DNA of 64,000 nucleotides from Rehmannia glutinosa (GCA_016081115.2 JABTTQ020001487.1:124001-188000), one strand, 5' to 3'. Numbered from the stretch's first letter, positions 1 through 12,935 are shown. Translations and numbers: made by a program. The notes: generated by a model from the letters alone, not told the origin.

Positions 1-3000
1 CCGTTTGACCTCGGCAAATAGTGCCTTGAACACTTCTCGAACTTGGTGATTCTTCTATTTGCGGTGATGGCCATACAAACATCAAAGTCATAACTGGAAC
101 AATGGTACGAAGAGAAAACGGGAGGTGAGTGCGTGATAGCGTGCGCGCTCATTCTCTCGACTCTTCATGGAGGTCGGGTACCTCCAGGGGAAAAAGGAAA
201 GGATTCTATAAAAGATTCATCACCGCCCACCGGGATTTGTTCGATGATGAGCGCTGCGCGTGAAGTTCTTTTAGGAATCGACCTGTAGCTTGAGGAGCCT
301 CGCGCAGTGGTCTCTTGTTCGGATGGGTTTTGTTGTGAAGTAGACTCGCTTGCGAGCCTCATTTCTCTTAACACTTCGTTGGTCTCGGTGATTTTTCCAT
401 TTGAAGAGATGGTCCTCGGCCTTATCGAGCGTCATCGGACGATGATGAGATTTCCATTGGTGGCTCATCATCAAAGTTAAAAGTTTGACGAGTAGTCTTG
501 GGATCGACTTGCTCGTGCTTGGAACATCCGGTGAGTCTTTTGGATTTGTCATGGGGATGACTCGGCTTCTTCTTCGCCTTTCCGATCCCCGGAAAAGTGA
601 CATCGGGATTGTCCTAGGAATCATGAAGTGCGCTTATCTCCTTCTCGGATGGGTCGATGATAGCGGGAGGGATGTTCTCTACATCGCCTTCTTTACCCCG
701 GAAGTCTCAACCTCCCGTGGGCCTTCATTACCTCCGGCAGCAGTCTCTCTCTTCGCTGCGAGGCCTTGGTCCTCCCTTTCGACAAAGTGTCGATTGTCCT
801 AGGGTCTTTTCACCCGGTGGCATCCATTGGAGTCTCGACCCCATGGATTGCACTTTCATCGCCCAGTGTTAACTCCCGGGGTTGTTCCTTCTCGTGCCTC
901 GATCGCATCAGCGGCGTCATTAGCCTTCAGAGAGCGATTTGGCACCTCGGTGAGACAGATCTCTCAATCGTCTCGAGCTTCGTTGATGGCAACTTGATGT
1001 TCTTCTTGTGTTTGTAATTTCTCTCATTTGCCTCCTTGATTCGTTGGAGTCATCTGCAAAGATCCTCCGACCTTGCTGCGGTGGAGGAGTTTCCTTTGGC
1101 GGCGCACCCGGTGAGTGACTTGGAATGGGGTCACTCGTCTCCAAACTCCCGGCTATTTCGATTGAATGTTCAGTAGTTGGGGCGGTGGCAAAACACCTTC
1201 AATAGGGGTTGGCTCGACCGGGGTCCCCATTGTCCCGTTTCATCGCCAGGTCCCTTATGCTTCTTCCGAGTGAGTGGGAAGTGGTAGCAAAGAACAACAA
1301 CAGTGGCTATTTGTGAACCACTCCCATTGGATCGATTTCGTGTGTTCGGAGGACTCTCCATAAGTCTTTGCTCGTGAAGGATTCTTGATTCGTGCAATGC
1401 TTGCTGCATTTGCAACTCTTCGTAGCGCGCAGCATTCTCCAGGTTCCTCATCACCGGAGAAGACATCAAGGAGAGGATGTGTGTGTTCGGGGTGCCGGGA
1501 GATAGGGCAAATGCTTGCCTTCTCACGTGCCTCCTTCCTCGCTTGCTTTTCTTTCTCCTTATCCTTGTAGATCCGCAGGATGTCTCGTGCGATTGTCTTC
1601 ATCCATCTTGGGAGTACAGTGGTCGATCGAGGAAGCTCAACAGTTCCTCTTCTTCTTCTATGAACTCAGGCCGTTGGAACTGTTCCCTTGACTTACTCAA
1701 TTTCCATTTTCTCCACTCACGCAGCGATTTTGGATGTCCGGGTAAGGTGGAGATAGGATCATTACATCACTATCCGCTCTAGCAGGTTCTTCTTGTGCTT
1801 TGTGTGAACTACAGCTATGTCTTCGGGTTGCCTCTCGATCACCTTCAGCAGACTTGGTTGTTTCATCAACTACATCTAGAGACTCTACTTCTCCAGCAGT
1901 CTCCCAGATATCTGCTCTAGGCTGAGTGGCGACTCATTTGGTTTCTCCAAACTCGGAGCGCTTAATAATTTGTCTTCGTCTCCTAGTTTGTACCGGAGGG
2001 ATTTTCGGTTCGAGAGACGGTGTCCTCTCGAGTCTTGAGCGGGCTGGGGGCGGTGCTAGTGTCTTTTTTCGAGGAGCAGCCGTCGTGGCTTCTCGGTTCT
2101 TCTCTTTTTGACGATCGGAGAAGGTATTTGTGAGTCCTTCTCGACCGCTGCTGCGCAGGGGCGGGAGACACGGCTGCTTTGGGGTAGGTGACTCTCTGCA
2201 GGGGGAGGAGCATGTTTGGTTTTTTTTTTGCGCAGGGGCGTGATCTTTTTCTTAGTTTGCAGGGGCAGCTTTTTCTTCTTAATTTGGAGAGAAAAACAGT
2301 ATCTTGGGGTCAGTGATTCCCCCTCACTCGTGTCACTCTATTGGCGTAAGCTCTCTTGTGCGCGCCAGAGAGGTTTGCTCGAACATCCTCTTGTTAACAT
2401 GGAATGCCTTCCCATGTCTAAGAGGGACTCCTTTCACCTCCAATAGCCGGCCAATCACCAGGCCATATCCACAGGGATCCTCCAAATGTGCCATCTTCTT
2501 TGAAGGATTTGTTCCCACGCTCGCGAGTCTCTGTAGACAAACTCAGCCCAGATTATATCTTTTCTTCGATGATTGCAGCCATTATAATCAGCTTTGCCTT
2601 TTGAGTTGGTCAAAGTCGCCAAATTTGATGTCGATACATTTGGCAACTATATCCAACAACTTGTGATAATCCTCCTTGGTGATCTCTTGTTTTTTGTGTA
2701 TATTATTTTATCAAAGCAAAGTCGGACTTGGCTATTTCTTTCCAAGCGTCGGCCCAAGTTTACATCAGCTTCTTTAATCTCGGATGCTCCTTCTGGCTGG
2801 TAGTGAGCAATGTTCACCAAATCCTTGGAGAGATAGTCACCGCTTTCCGTGAGCAGAGATGATGACTTGATTCCTTCATCGTGAATCTCGGCATTCACGT
2901 AGAATTGTGCGACCTCCTCCACATAGGTCATCGGATATTCTAACGTTAGAAACGATTTTAGTCCGGGACGTTTCCAACTTCTCGGCGATTTTCTTCACTA

Positions 3001-3093
3001 GGGTGTCGTCGGACCTGTTTCACCATTTAAAATCCACCGTAGAGCGGTGTGGATTTGCTTTCCTAACTTGGTAAAGTCATAAGTTGGTGCCAT
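1..3093 (-). pseudogene. Extra ORF downstream of copia pol (putative plant transposon protein-like), degenerate
   Basis: A start codon at 3093-3091 opens a frame beginning MAPTYDFTKLGKQIHT, seen again at 63236 in the second copy. The frame then continues leftward through several shifts. Recognisable pieces are the block with VNAEIHDEGIKSS (2931-2647), a piece with VGTNPSKKMAHLEDP (2518-2333) and charged, Ser/Arg/Pro-rich stretches (2213-1983, 1602-1170, 1144-920, 624-165). The N-terminal block resembles the plant family called putative plant transposon protein; I recognise it by wording of motifs only. It lies after RNase H and in the same direction as pol, the place where an env-like frame sits in some copia lineages. 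No signal peptide or clear membrane helix was seen. Function is unknown. Confidence 0.5.
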
Positions 3094-3653
3094 TTTTCAG
3101 GATTATATCGAAGAAAAACTCAGAAATTGATTTGAAGATTGATAGGGTTTCGAGAGTATTTTGCCTTTGCTTTTGATAGGAAGAGATGAACAGTTTTAGA
3201 AGTGTGAGAGAGAAACGGACGAAAATGGTTTAAATATGGTTTATGAAAGGACGTGCGGGTGGTTTTTGAAATGTGATCGAAATCAACGGCTTGGATTTTG
3301 CACGCCTATTGAGCATTTAATGTCTCGTATTTAATGCGGCAGCATTTATATCCAATCATAAGCTTGGTGTGCGGCTTTATGTCCGTACAGACATCATCAT
3401 TATTATCGACGTATTCCTTAAAACATTCCCGCTTAGTCAAACGATTGCGTTTTTGTCACTTTGCTCATAAGTTATTCAGCTTATTATCCCTTAGCCGATT
3501 TAACTCTACTTCTCACGATTCTCTTAGTGACTCATTTATCACCGACTCGGTGTATTGTCTTTTTTCCGGTGATTCTTGATCGTGATTTTTTTTCGACTCT
3601 TTTTCACCCCTTTTTTGTTCCATTTCTCTTCTTTGATTCGTCTGAGTGTCGGC
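3094..3653 (-). other. Non-coding spacer between copia pol and the extra ORF
   Basis: No frame that I can tie to a protein. The sequence is conserved in the second copy (about 63240-63815), including a short AT-rich leader just before the start codon of the extra ORF. It may hold an internal promoter or splice acceptor for that ORF, but nothing in the bases decides this. Confidence 0.35.
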
Positions 3654-6600
3654 TCACTCAATTAGTCCCAACTCATGCTTGAGTTCTTCAAATCTTAACT
3701 CACATAAAGGTTTTGTGAAGATGTCGGCTAGTTGTTTATCGGTTGAGATATATTCCAGGATGATGTCCTTCTTTTCAACATGATCTCTTATGAAGTGATA
3801 TCTCGACATCAATATGCTTTGTTCTTGAATGCAACACAGATTTTGAGTGATTGCAATTGCACTTGTGTTATCACACATGATTGGAATTTCTTTTTCCTCA
3901 ACTTCATAGTCTTTAATTTTGTTGTCTCATCCATAGGACTTGGGCACAACAGTTTGCCATGCAGCCTATGTATTTCGCCTCAATTTTGTAGAGGTGGCTA
4001 TTGAGTTTTGCTTCTTGCTAAACCAGGAGATCACTGTTTCCTAGCATTTGACATGTGCCGAAGTGCTCTTCTGTCCACACTGCATCCAAAGATAGTCGAA
4101 TCGAATATCCAATTAGCTTGAATCCACCTTCCTTTGGATACCATAGGCCTACTTCTTGGCTTCCTTTCAAGTATCTCAATATTCTTTTATTTTCTTTGTC
4201 ATATGGCTCTCTTTTGGAGCGATTGAAATCTTGCACATACACCTACAAAGACAAAGGTGATGTACGGCCTTCTTTGTGAGATAGAGCGTTGATCCAATAA
4301 GTGCTCAGTATCTTGTTTGATCTGGGCTTGCCATCTGCATCCATGTCCATTTTGGTGATGTGTTCATTGGTATTTTTACGAAGACTTCTCCTCCATACCA
4401 AACTTCTTCATTAAATCTACGGTGTATTTTGTTTGACTTATGAAGGTTCCATCCTTCATTTGTTTCACTTGGAGTCCAAGGAAGAATGTCGGCTCTCCCA
4501 TCATGCTCATTTCAAATTTACTTTGCATGAGGTTTAAAAACTTTTCACACATGACTCTTTGTTTGTGGATCCAAAGATGATGTCATCAACATATATTTGA
4601 ACAAGTAGAATACTCTTCTTGTCTTGAATTACGAAAAGTGTTCTATCTACTTTTCCTTTTGTGAATCCATTTTCGGTTAGGAATTGTGACAAGGTATCAT
4701 ACCATGCTCTGGGTGCCTGCTTTCAATCCATACAAGGCTTTCTTGAGTTTGTATACCTTATCTCCAAGAAGTCTTCTCGCTCAAATCCTGGAGGTTGTTC
4801 AACATACACTTCTTCTTCCAATAAACCATTTAGGAATGCACTTTTTACATCCATCCGATATACAATGAAATTCTTGTGAGTCGCATAGGCAAGAAACATC
4901 TTTATAGCTTCCAATCTTGCTACAGGGGCAAATGTTTCATCAAAATCTATCCCTTCTTCTTGGCAATATCCTTTGGCTACTAGTCTTGCTTTGTTTCTTA
5001 CCACAGGAGTAACCTTCCTCGTTCATCTTATTTCGAACACCCATTTGGTTCCAATAACATTTTGATGTATGGGTCTTTGCACTAATTCCCATACTTTATT
5101 TCTCTCAAACCGATTGACTCTTCTTGCATAGCTTGAATCTAATGTGTGTCGTCCAATGCTTGGGACACATCTTTGGGCTCTATTTGCGAGATGAAGCATG
5201 TGAACATGGCTTCTTGTTGAGTTCGGATCTTGTTTTGACACCTTCTCTTATATCTCCAATGACAAGTTCTCGTGGATGGTCTCTCGGCCATCTTACATCA
5301 AGTTGGAGTAAGTTAGCTGGATTGATCGACTTTGTTTTGTGTTGCTATGGTCACTCTCTCGTAATCACTTAGCTGCAAATTTTCCACTGTTTTTGAGATT
5401 CAACTATCTCATCTTCTTCTCAATTGATAATTCTTCACTTGGCAAAGATAGGGACTCTTCTTTATGGTTGGATGATTGACTTATCGGTGACTCTTCAATG
5501 TCTTCTCCATTTATATTTGGCTCATCGAATACCACATGAATGGATTCTTTCAGTAACCATAGTTCTTTTGTTGAGTATTCGTAGGCTTTGCTTTCAATTT
5601 GAGTATCTAAGAAGATACCTTCATCGACTTTAGCATCAAAAGCCTTTAGGTTGTCTTTGCCATTGTTGTGGATGAAGCATTTACATCCAAATATTCTCAA
5701 ATATGCAACATTTGGTTTTCTTCTGTCCCGGATCTCATAGGAGTCTTTGTCATTTTGTCTATTTATCATACATCTGTTTTGGGTGTAGCAAAGTCGTGTT
5801 GATTGCTTGACCCAAAATCTTTTTGGTAACCCCGCTTGACTAACATGGTCTTGCCGCTTCTTTGAGGGTTCTTGCTCTTCTTTCTCGCAACTCCATTCTT
5901 TGTGGAGTCCTTTGCCGATAGTTCATGACCAATACCATTCTCAATACAAGATCGAGTTATTATTCCATTGACAAACTCGGTTCCTCTATCCGATCTTATT
6001 TTAATAATGGTTTGACTCTTCTCGTTTTGAATCCTCTTCATCGAGTTGTGGTAGTTTTTGTAGAGTTTCTTTCTTCTTGCACATGAATATTGTCCATGTA
6101 TATCTTGAGTAGTCATCTACTACCACCAAGGTGTATTTCTTTCCACTTATGTTGGCTGGTTCTTTGGGCCAAATAGATCCATATGAAGCGATGCAATATT
6201 CTTGTTGAGGATGGGCATGTCTTTTCTTTGAATGACGACTTGATTTGTTTTCCTTCCGACATGCATCACATATACTCTCCTTCAGTATCTCGAGTCCGGA
6301 AGTCCTTCTACAAGATTACTTACGGCAAGCTTGTTAATCGATTTGAAATTCGGATGACTCGGCTTTTTGTGCCAGCCAACTTGATTGATTTGTGCTCTTT
6401 CTTTGCTAGTAGACAGTCTTTGGGTGTTGCGGTTGACCAATCCACTACATACATATTTTTTTGTCTACATCCTTGCAAAGACAACTTCATTTGATTCAAT
6501 ATCTTTGATTTGGCATATGCCCATGTTGAATCCAACATTGTAGCCCTTGTCACGAGTTGGTGATGCTCGATAAATTGAAGTTGAGTCCTTCAACATATGC

Positions 6601-6801
6601 AACATCGTGATTTCTAATCCATTCCTCTTGATGGATCCAATGCCTCTTATTTCGCCAGAGCTTCATTTCCTCCAAATATGACTTTTGCTCCTTTGACTTC
6701 CTTGAATTTTGACAGATTTTTCTTATTTCTGTCATGTGTCCGGAATGACCACTATCCATGTACCAGGTTCCTTGGCACTCGGCTATTCCTTGAACCCGCA
6801 A
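3654..6801 (-). pseudogene. copia pol: protease, integrase, reverse transcriptase, RNase H (degenerate)
   Basis: Pieces in order: an aspartic protease segment with WYMDSGHSGHMT (near 6760), an integrase core with IRSDRGTEFVNG (6116-5766), the post-core integrase region with LRIFGCKCFIH (5769-5404), reverse transcriptase with KARLVAKGYCQEEGIDFDET and MDVKSAFLNG (5004-4723), a YVDD box read from the minus strand near 4575-4590, and RNase H ending with YISTDKQLADIFTKPL (3878-3654). These are hallmark Ty1-copia motifs in the copia order. The reading frame changes between nearly every piece, and several stops are present. The protein would have copied and integrated the element; this copy cannot. 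Confidence 0.88.
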
Positions 6802-7646
6802 TCAAGGAAATTAAGTTTTAAGTACCCATACTTGTGCGGGTCCGAGGGGTTAGAATTGTAAGATGATCCAACCAACCTATAGCCAAATGATTTGACTCTA
6901 AGGGGTTGCCATCTATCAGTGCCATAATCATAATTAATCCTGGCAAATTGCTTGGGGATTCTAGGTTCATACAACTGTCTCTTTTCTTTTGTCGTATGCT
7001 GCATATGTGTTTTAGCAATTGCCTTCCAGGTAATTGTGGTGTCTTTGAGTGTAGTGCCTAGGTGCATATGTGTCCGATGAAAGCTCTTATGCTTTTGGAG
7101 TGGCCTTTCTTGAGTTCTAGGCCTTTGCCATTTGGGCTTATATTCCATAAGTCTGTCCGATAGTTCACATTATTCCAATCGGCTTGGCTTGGATATTTTC
7201 TACCATTCCCATCATATGTATTTCTTTTATGGGTTTTCTGGGATTTTTGGTAGCTCGCTTCTTCTTTACTGAGTATTTTCTGTTTGGAGTTTTTGAGGAC
7301 TCGGTGAATCTCTTCTCACTCCTTTCAAAGACACTCAATCATTCATTTTCCTTTTCCTTTGTAACCAAGGCCGGTTTGCTTGTTATTGTGCTTTAGAGTG
7401 AATGTGTGTGCAACATTTAGAGTTTTGGATTTTTCGGACTCTTCATGGCTTGAAGATCCTTTTTCCAAAATTACTTTTGAGGTTTGACATAGCGCAGAGG
7501 AATTAAATCCTAAGCTTTGTCTTGTCTCCACATTCTCTTTGACTCATAATAAGATCATCCAATGATTTAGATGCCTTAGTGAATGAGGCAATAACATTCT
7601 TGAGGTCATTTTCCCTCTTTTCTATAGCAAAGCAATTTCTGCTTTA

Positions 7647-9147
7647 TTAATTTAGCATTTTCAAAGCCTTTAAACTTTCATTCTCATCGGCTATTTGACT
7701 TAGAGTACTCGGCTCCTTAGTCGACTTTGAGTTTTGACTTTTGAGTAGGTTGTTTTCCTCATTCAATAGTGTGTGTGAGGATTTAATGTGTTCAAAATCT
7801 TTCATCATTTTGCCTAATGAATCATAAAGATCGAGTGGGTGATGAAGTGTGTGTGTCACGAGTCACTATCATGGTGTCACGAGTTTGATGAGTTATATTG
7901 TACCTCATCTTCTTGGTCGAGTTGATCTTGTTCTTTGGCCATCAAGCGGATCGGGCTTCTTCTTCGTGAGTCACTTGAGTAGTCGGCTTCTTGCTCTCTC
8001 AATCATTTGTCTCTCTTGACTTGGTCTGTCTCGGCGATCTCTGCTGACCATCATTGCCTTTTTCTTTTCTTGTCTTCTTTCTCTCGAAGACCTTTCTTTC
8101 TTCTTCATCCATGTATTTGTTGACTACAGGATATGGGCGATCAATGGCATAGTGATCACCTGGTTGTCTATAGTTCAAAGATAGATATTCAACCTTTTGA
8201 TCGCTCTTTCCATTCTTGAGTTGTCGGCCCTCCGATACTCAACTTTTTGATGATTTGTTCTCTTGGTTGGCCTATCTTCCCTTGATTTGGAGGAGAGTGA
8301 GTGTCTTTTGGAAGGTTCACCCTTTCTCTCTTGTAGTTCTTATTAAAGAACTTGTTGAATCTTTTAACCATCGGGCTATTTCTTTCCGGGTCAATGACTT
8401 CTTTGACCTCGGCTCTCTTCCCATCTTTAACAATTAGAGCATTTGTTTTGGGTGCAAATTGTCTCTTCCTGGTCTTTTCTTCTTAGCTCAAACTCGTAGG
8501 CTTTGAGGTCCGAGAATAGTTCATGGTTGGATGTCTTTGATAGGTCCATGGAATGTCTCGGTGCCATGACCTTCATTTCCCGTTATTTGGAAGACTTTTT
8601 AGGATCTTCATACACATTTCTTCTGTGTATATTCCTTTCCAAGTGCGAGATAGCTCATTTGTGATTTCTATAAACCGAGCATCCGGTTGATCCGGTTTTT
8701 CCCGAGATCATTTTGAAGTTCTCAAATTTCTGACTGACGGACCACGATAATTTGTTTTCTTTGATTTGCTCACGAGCCTTCACAAATCAATGTCGCTTGT
8801 CCTGATTTCCTTAGCCGTTTTGCATGATTTGACTTTATTGAACATGGCTTTGTCCAAAGTTTTGTAAAGGATGTCTTGGCTACATTGTCCAGGTTGTATC
8901 TTTTCTGTCATCATTTGTCCACTCGGTTCTTGGTTTTTCAACCATGGTCCGGGAGCAAAGATCATCTTCTCCTTCACCGCAACTCTTCGCATAAGTTGTG
9001 TTCACCTTTAATATTTGCAGAGGCCCACCTTCTATCACTATCCACATCTCATCATGTAATCTTTGATAGATGAGCACGCATACGAATTTTCCAATCATCA
9101 AATTCTTCAATAGTGAACATAGGGATGCGTGTCAAATTTGCTTCCAT
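7647..9147 (-). pseudogene. copia gag (degenerate)
   Basis: The start codon at 9147-9145 follows a leader of about 110 bases after the primer site. The N-terminus (MEANLTRIP, then a frame change) matches the gag fragment of the plus-strand copy at 56783-56940. Further pieces at 8992-8780, 8371-8189 and 7859-7647 carry KTLDKAMFNKVKSCKTAKEI, a Lys/Asn-rich stretch (VKRFNKFFNKNYKRE) and a coiled-coil-like stretch (HTLLNEENNLLKSQNSK). This agrees with a UBN2-type copia gag followed by a long tail. No intact CCHC knuckle was found. The 6802-7646 stretch holds more of the gag-protease linker in broken frames. Confidence 0.7.
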
Positions 9148-9260
9148 TATAATAACTTTTAATGATAAAAAGAGTTTTGAAGGTTTAAGTACTAAAGCGG
9201 ACTTTGAAAAGTTTGGAGATCTAGTTCGAGAACCGGTGCGGAGGGTTCAATGAACCAACC

Positions 9261-9272
9261 GCTCCGATACCA
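9261..9272 (-). other. copia primer-binding site (initiator tRNA-Met type)
   Basis: On the minus strand the bases directly after the 5' LTR read AAGTGGTATCGGAGC. This differs by one base from the usual TGGTATCAGAGC complement of plant initiator tRNA-Met. The plus-strand copy at 56659-56670 has the unmutated form. Confidence 0.85.
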
Positions 9273-9274
9273 CT

Positions 9275-10834
9275 TGTAGGTCCCAAGGGGTGTAAGTGTA
9301 AGGTTTAGAAGGGGGTTGAATAAACCTTACCAAATTTTCGATTTAGTCCTTTAAATATACAGAGTTGATTCTACACACAAATTTGTGTCTAGATTGACAA
9401 TCGATTTAGTCAATCAAGAGAGTTAGTCTCTCAACGAGACTCGGTGAGTTGTTGATGGAATAAGTCATTTGTTGATTCTAAATTAACTCAATTGTGGTTT
9501 TGTTTACTGACGGAAGATTTAACACCCTTAAGTTTGATTAAGCAAGATTTTAAAGCTTGATTTAGTACTTATAAATTATCAAGTGGATAGCGATTTATCG
9601 AGATATAAGCGATTAAAAATGCAAGAATTAAAGTCTTTGAAAAGTAAATGACACAATAAAATTTTTATAGAGGTTCGAAGATGGGGTAATTCTTCTACTA
9701 CTCTCTTCTCCAACTCCTGGAGGAATCCACTAAGTAATGATCGGTTTACAAAGTGGTAGTATGAGTCCCGGATACAAGTCTTGATCACACACGGTGACTT
9801 GATCCTTTGGGACTCGGTCTGAGACGCCTTGATCACTCGGTGGCTTCTCATACGACTCGGCTTCTTCACAGGGCAGCTGCCTTGCTACTACATCTCACTT
9901 GCTCAAACTCTTTGGATTTGATCACGAAGCCCTCCAAAAGCTTGAGACTTGGTTCGACCTTGAACCTTCCTACAATCCTTCGTGGAATATAGACCCCTTT
10001 TCTTCAAAAGTTTCCTCTTCAACTGATTGAAGTTCTCTTTCCTTCACAGGTAAGTGTTGGATTGATGTACTTCGTAATGTAGGCTTGAGGATTGATCTTG
10101 AATGATTTGAGAGTATTTGGTTATACTTTTATTGATTTCTTGAATGTTCGTGGTTCAAGTAACCTTCTCTCGTGAGTCATTCCTCGGCCTTATATAGTGA
10201 TCTTTCAAAAATTTGCCGTTGAAGAGATAGGCTTATTTTTGAAAGTCACTTGCGATCGTTGGCTTGTCTTGTTGCGATCCTTGGAATTGCCATTTCCTCG
10301 TATGAATTATTCTTTCACCTTTTGAGTTCGACACGGTGTAGTGCTTCCCATTGGTTCATTCCTTTTGCACGCTCGGGATCGAGCACTCCAAGAAAGGTGG
10401 TATGGAGATATTACTTGTTTAAGTAAATCTCTTGATTTACGTACAACGGATCTTTTCTGATTATCTCGACGACTTATTTGCATTTCCTTGCTTTCCCAGG
10501 TGACTTAGAGTCACTTCCAATCATGGATGACTCTTTGTCACTTCAACTTGAGACTTGGCTTATCTTGAGTTGACTTGACCGATACTCCACTTGGCCGCAT
10601 CTCACCGCTTCTTTAGTAGAGTTTCCGTCTACTCTTCTTTGCTATACTCGGTTTGTCTCACGCAGTGAGTCTTCCTTCCGATCTTGATTCTTTCTTGCAT
10701 GTTAGGGCGTAGGCGACTTGACTCGGCTTGGCACTCTAATTGTAATACATTTACAACAAGAATTGGGGTGCCAACTTTCTATTCTAAGTTTTACATGGCA
10801 TTCATCAAAATCTTAAACAATAAATTTCCTAACA
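9275..10834 (-). repeat. copia 5' LTR (left copy)
   Basis: The 1560-bp repeat reads TGTTAGGAAATTT at its 5' end (10834) and CCTACA at its 3' end (9275), giving the TG...CA termini expected of an LTR. It matches 55100-56656 (plus) and 56941-58467 (minus). The three differ mainly by short indels. The bases just right of it (TATGT) should form half of a 5-bp target duplication whose partner is left of the window. Confidence 0.92.
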
Positions 10835-11226
10835 TATGTTGTCACGTTATATGCATAACGTTACAACCTATATCACGTTATATATATAATGTGGTAATTG
10901 TTCGTCTTCTATATATCGTTATAAAGTTATATCAAGTTATATATATAAATGTTGTCACGTTATGAAAACGTTTCATCTCCCAATCCACGTTATAATTAAA
11001 TCACGTTATATGTATAGCATGATATAGATTATCATATTATAAACATAATGTGACAACATATATCACGTTATAATATATAACATGATATAGGTTATCACGT
11101 ATATATCACGTTATGTATTATAACGTGATATAGGTTGTCACATTATAATCATAACGTGATAACCTATATCAAGTTATATACATAACGTGATATAAGCTGT
11201 CACGTTATGATTATAACGTGACAACC
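10835..11226. repeat. Array of CACGTTATA / TATAACGTG inverted motifs
   Basis: Both orientations of a short motif (TATCACGTTATA and its complement, alternating with GTTGTCACGTTAT and ACCTATATCA) recur more than a dozen times in about 390 bases. Several head-to-head pairs can form hairpins, for example around 11100-11220. It is either a minisatellite or the remains of stacked MITEs. There is no coding frame. Confidence 0.75.
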
Positions 11227-11868
11227 TTTCATCTTCCACAACACGCTTCGTCTTCCCCAAAACCCTCAATACTAGTCAACCGAATCAATATAATGTTATC
11301 CCAAATCAACTAACAACAAATTATCAAAATCAAATCCCTAAATCCCTAATATTTCAATAATCAAATAATCAACAAACCTAAACCCTAAGTATGAAATAAA
11401 AAAGAAAGCCCCTAAAATATCTAACCCCTTCATCGGTGGAAGAGGCGGAGGCATCAACGGCGGGGGCGAAGGAAGTGGCATCATCGCGGTGGGGGGAGGG
11501 ACAGGGTCATTGCGGCGGGGCGAATCTCCAGCGACAATGGCGTTGACGGTGGGGAGATTATGTGGCTCTTCCATCACGGTATGAAATTTTGAACTCTCTT
11601 CTCTTCCTCGTGATATGAATTTGATTTTGAATTTTTTTGGTAAAGTGAAAAGTGAGAGTGTGAAAGTGAAAGATGAAGAAAAGAAAATAATAACTGAAAG
11701 TGTAACTGAGGGGTATTTCGGTCATTTTAGGTATAAAAGTGGTGTTTTAGAAAAGGTGGGTAGAAAAAAGTTTTTCTTATCCATAGTAGTGGCAATTCAA
11801 ATATAAATTGTTCTTAGTTTTCGGCCAAGTTCACCTCCTCTAAATGAATATTTCCACGGCATATATTG
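11227..11868. other. Intergenic stretch without recognised gene
   Basis: A GC-richer patch at 11400-11575 gives an 79-codon minus-strand frame rich in Pro (PLPSPPPLMPPPLPP), but no family is recognised and the composition alone explains the open frame. The rest is AT-rich with nothing identifiable. Confidence 0.4.
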
Positions 11869-11961
11869 TTGTAGCAACCTTATATAACGGCCCAATTAGA
11901 AAAAGGAAAACGTTCTAAATAACATAGAGGATTTTCGTATTTAAACCCCAAATTTTAATAA

Positions 11962-12935
11962 GGGGAAATTACACAAAATACCCTCTCTTTGGCACAAATC
12001 CCGATTTTACTAACATCTTACATTCCTACCTTTTTGTTTACTTTTTGTACTTTCTTTTTTTAATTTTTTCTCTCATTTACGTTGTAGCCATTTCTTGTCC
12101 AATCTGTCCCTTCCTCTCTCTCTCTCTCCCCTCTCGAAGTTTGATTTTTTCCTTTGCATGCCCGCTATTACTGGGTTGTTTTTTCTTTGATTCCTGTAAC
12201 TTCTTGTTCAAAATCTGAAGCCCTAGTTTCTTCATCTTCTAAAAAAGAAAGATAAAAATTGTCGATGTTGATGAAGAACAAGTTGTTAAGGGAAGATCAT
12301 CCAAAAAAAAGCTGTTGGATTTAGAGGCGTTGATGCTGCTGAGGTATGGTGTTCCTTTATATTACTGGATTTATTTTGTTATTTATTGTTTCTATGGATT
12401 TTTGTTTTTTTTCGTTTCTGTGTTGTTTCTGTTGTGTTTCTATGTTGTTGATCTCTTGTTTTTATTATTTTTCAAATTTTTCGTATAAGATGTATTGTTT
12501 ATTTTTTGTTTCTTTATTGTTTCTTTGTTGTTTCCTTGTTGTTTTATTTGAAACATGAAAGAAACATAATTGAAATAATATGAAACAATGTTCTGTTTTC
12601 TTCTTCTATTTGTTGATTTTTTGTTCATGTATGTTTTTCTTCTTTTTCCTGATCTGCAGTCCGATTCTTCTCCTTTTGTGCTCGAAAAGATGTTTTCTCC
12701 TTGTTCTTCTCCTTCGCACTTGTTCTGGCTGTTGCGTTTCGGATCTCTAATTGGTGCTCTGTTTTTTGGTTTTTAGGTGGTTATTTTATGAGTAGCGTAT
12801 TGTGTGGGAAGGATAGAGCTTAGAGCGTATTTGGTGGAATATGAGACCGGGCAGCGTATTGTTATGTAATATTTATTAAAAGTCAGTATTTTGTAGGGTT
12901 TTGTACTAAATAGGTGGGCATTTTGTCATTTTCCC
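11962..12935. mobile_element. Non-autonomous Mutator-like element 1
   Basis: A 974-bp insert begins GGGGAAATTACACAAAATACC. Its right end read in reverse is GGGAAAATGACAAAATGCCC, so the termini are imperfect inverted repeats. It is flanked by a perfect 9-bp direct repeat, TTTTAATAA (11953-11961 and 12936-12944), the length typical of Mutator-like elements. The interior has CT-rich leader-like sequence (12115-12140) and T-rich, intron-like sequence, with no transposase recognised. Confidence 0.82.

Larger units (their letters stand above)
1..10834 (-). mobile_element. Ty1-copia LTR retrotransposon, left copy (3' end outside window)
   Basis: Reading right to left the order is 5' LTR (9275-10834), primer site, gag, protease, integrase, reverse transcriptase, RNase H and then a long extra reading-frame region reaching base 1. 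The 3' LTR is not in the window. By alignment with the related copy at 56941-64000, base 17 here matches about base 60175 there, so the 3' LTR should begin roughly 1.7 kb left of the window. Coding frames are broken by many stops and short indels, so this copy is not autonomous. The protease-integrase-RT-RNase H order identifies Ty1-copia. The long region after RNase H recalls the Sirevirus/Maximus lineage, but that assignment is inference. Confidence 0.9.

Noticed and set aside
165..1602. Plus-strand frames in 485-872 and 1385-1782
   Set aside because: They run opposite to the extra copia ORF blocks conserved in the second copy, and read as shadows of it.
11338..11577. 79-codon minus-strand Pro-rich frame
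   Set aside because: Composition is a simple CCN/GGN bias in a short GC-rich patch, with no family, splice sites or conserved start context.
12346..12776. Phe-rich hydrophobic frames
   Set aside because: T-rich intron-like sequence in MULE 1 gives artificial Phe/Leu/Val runs.
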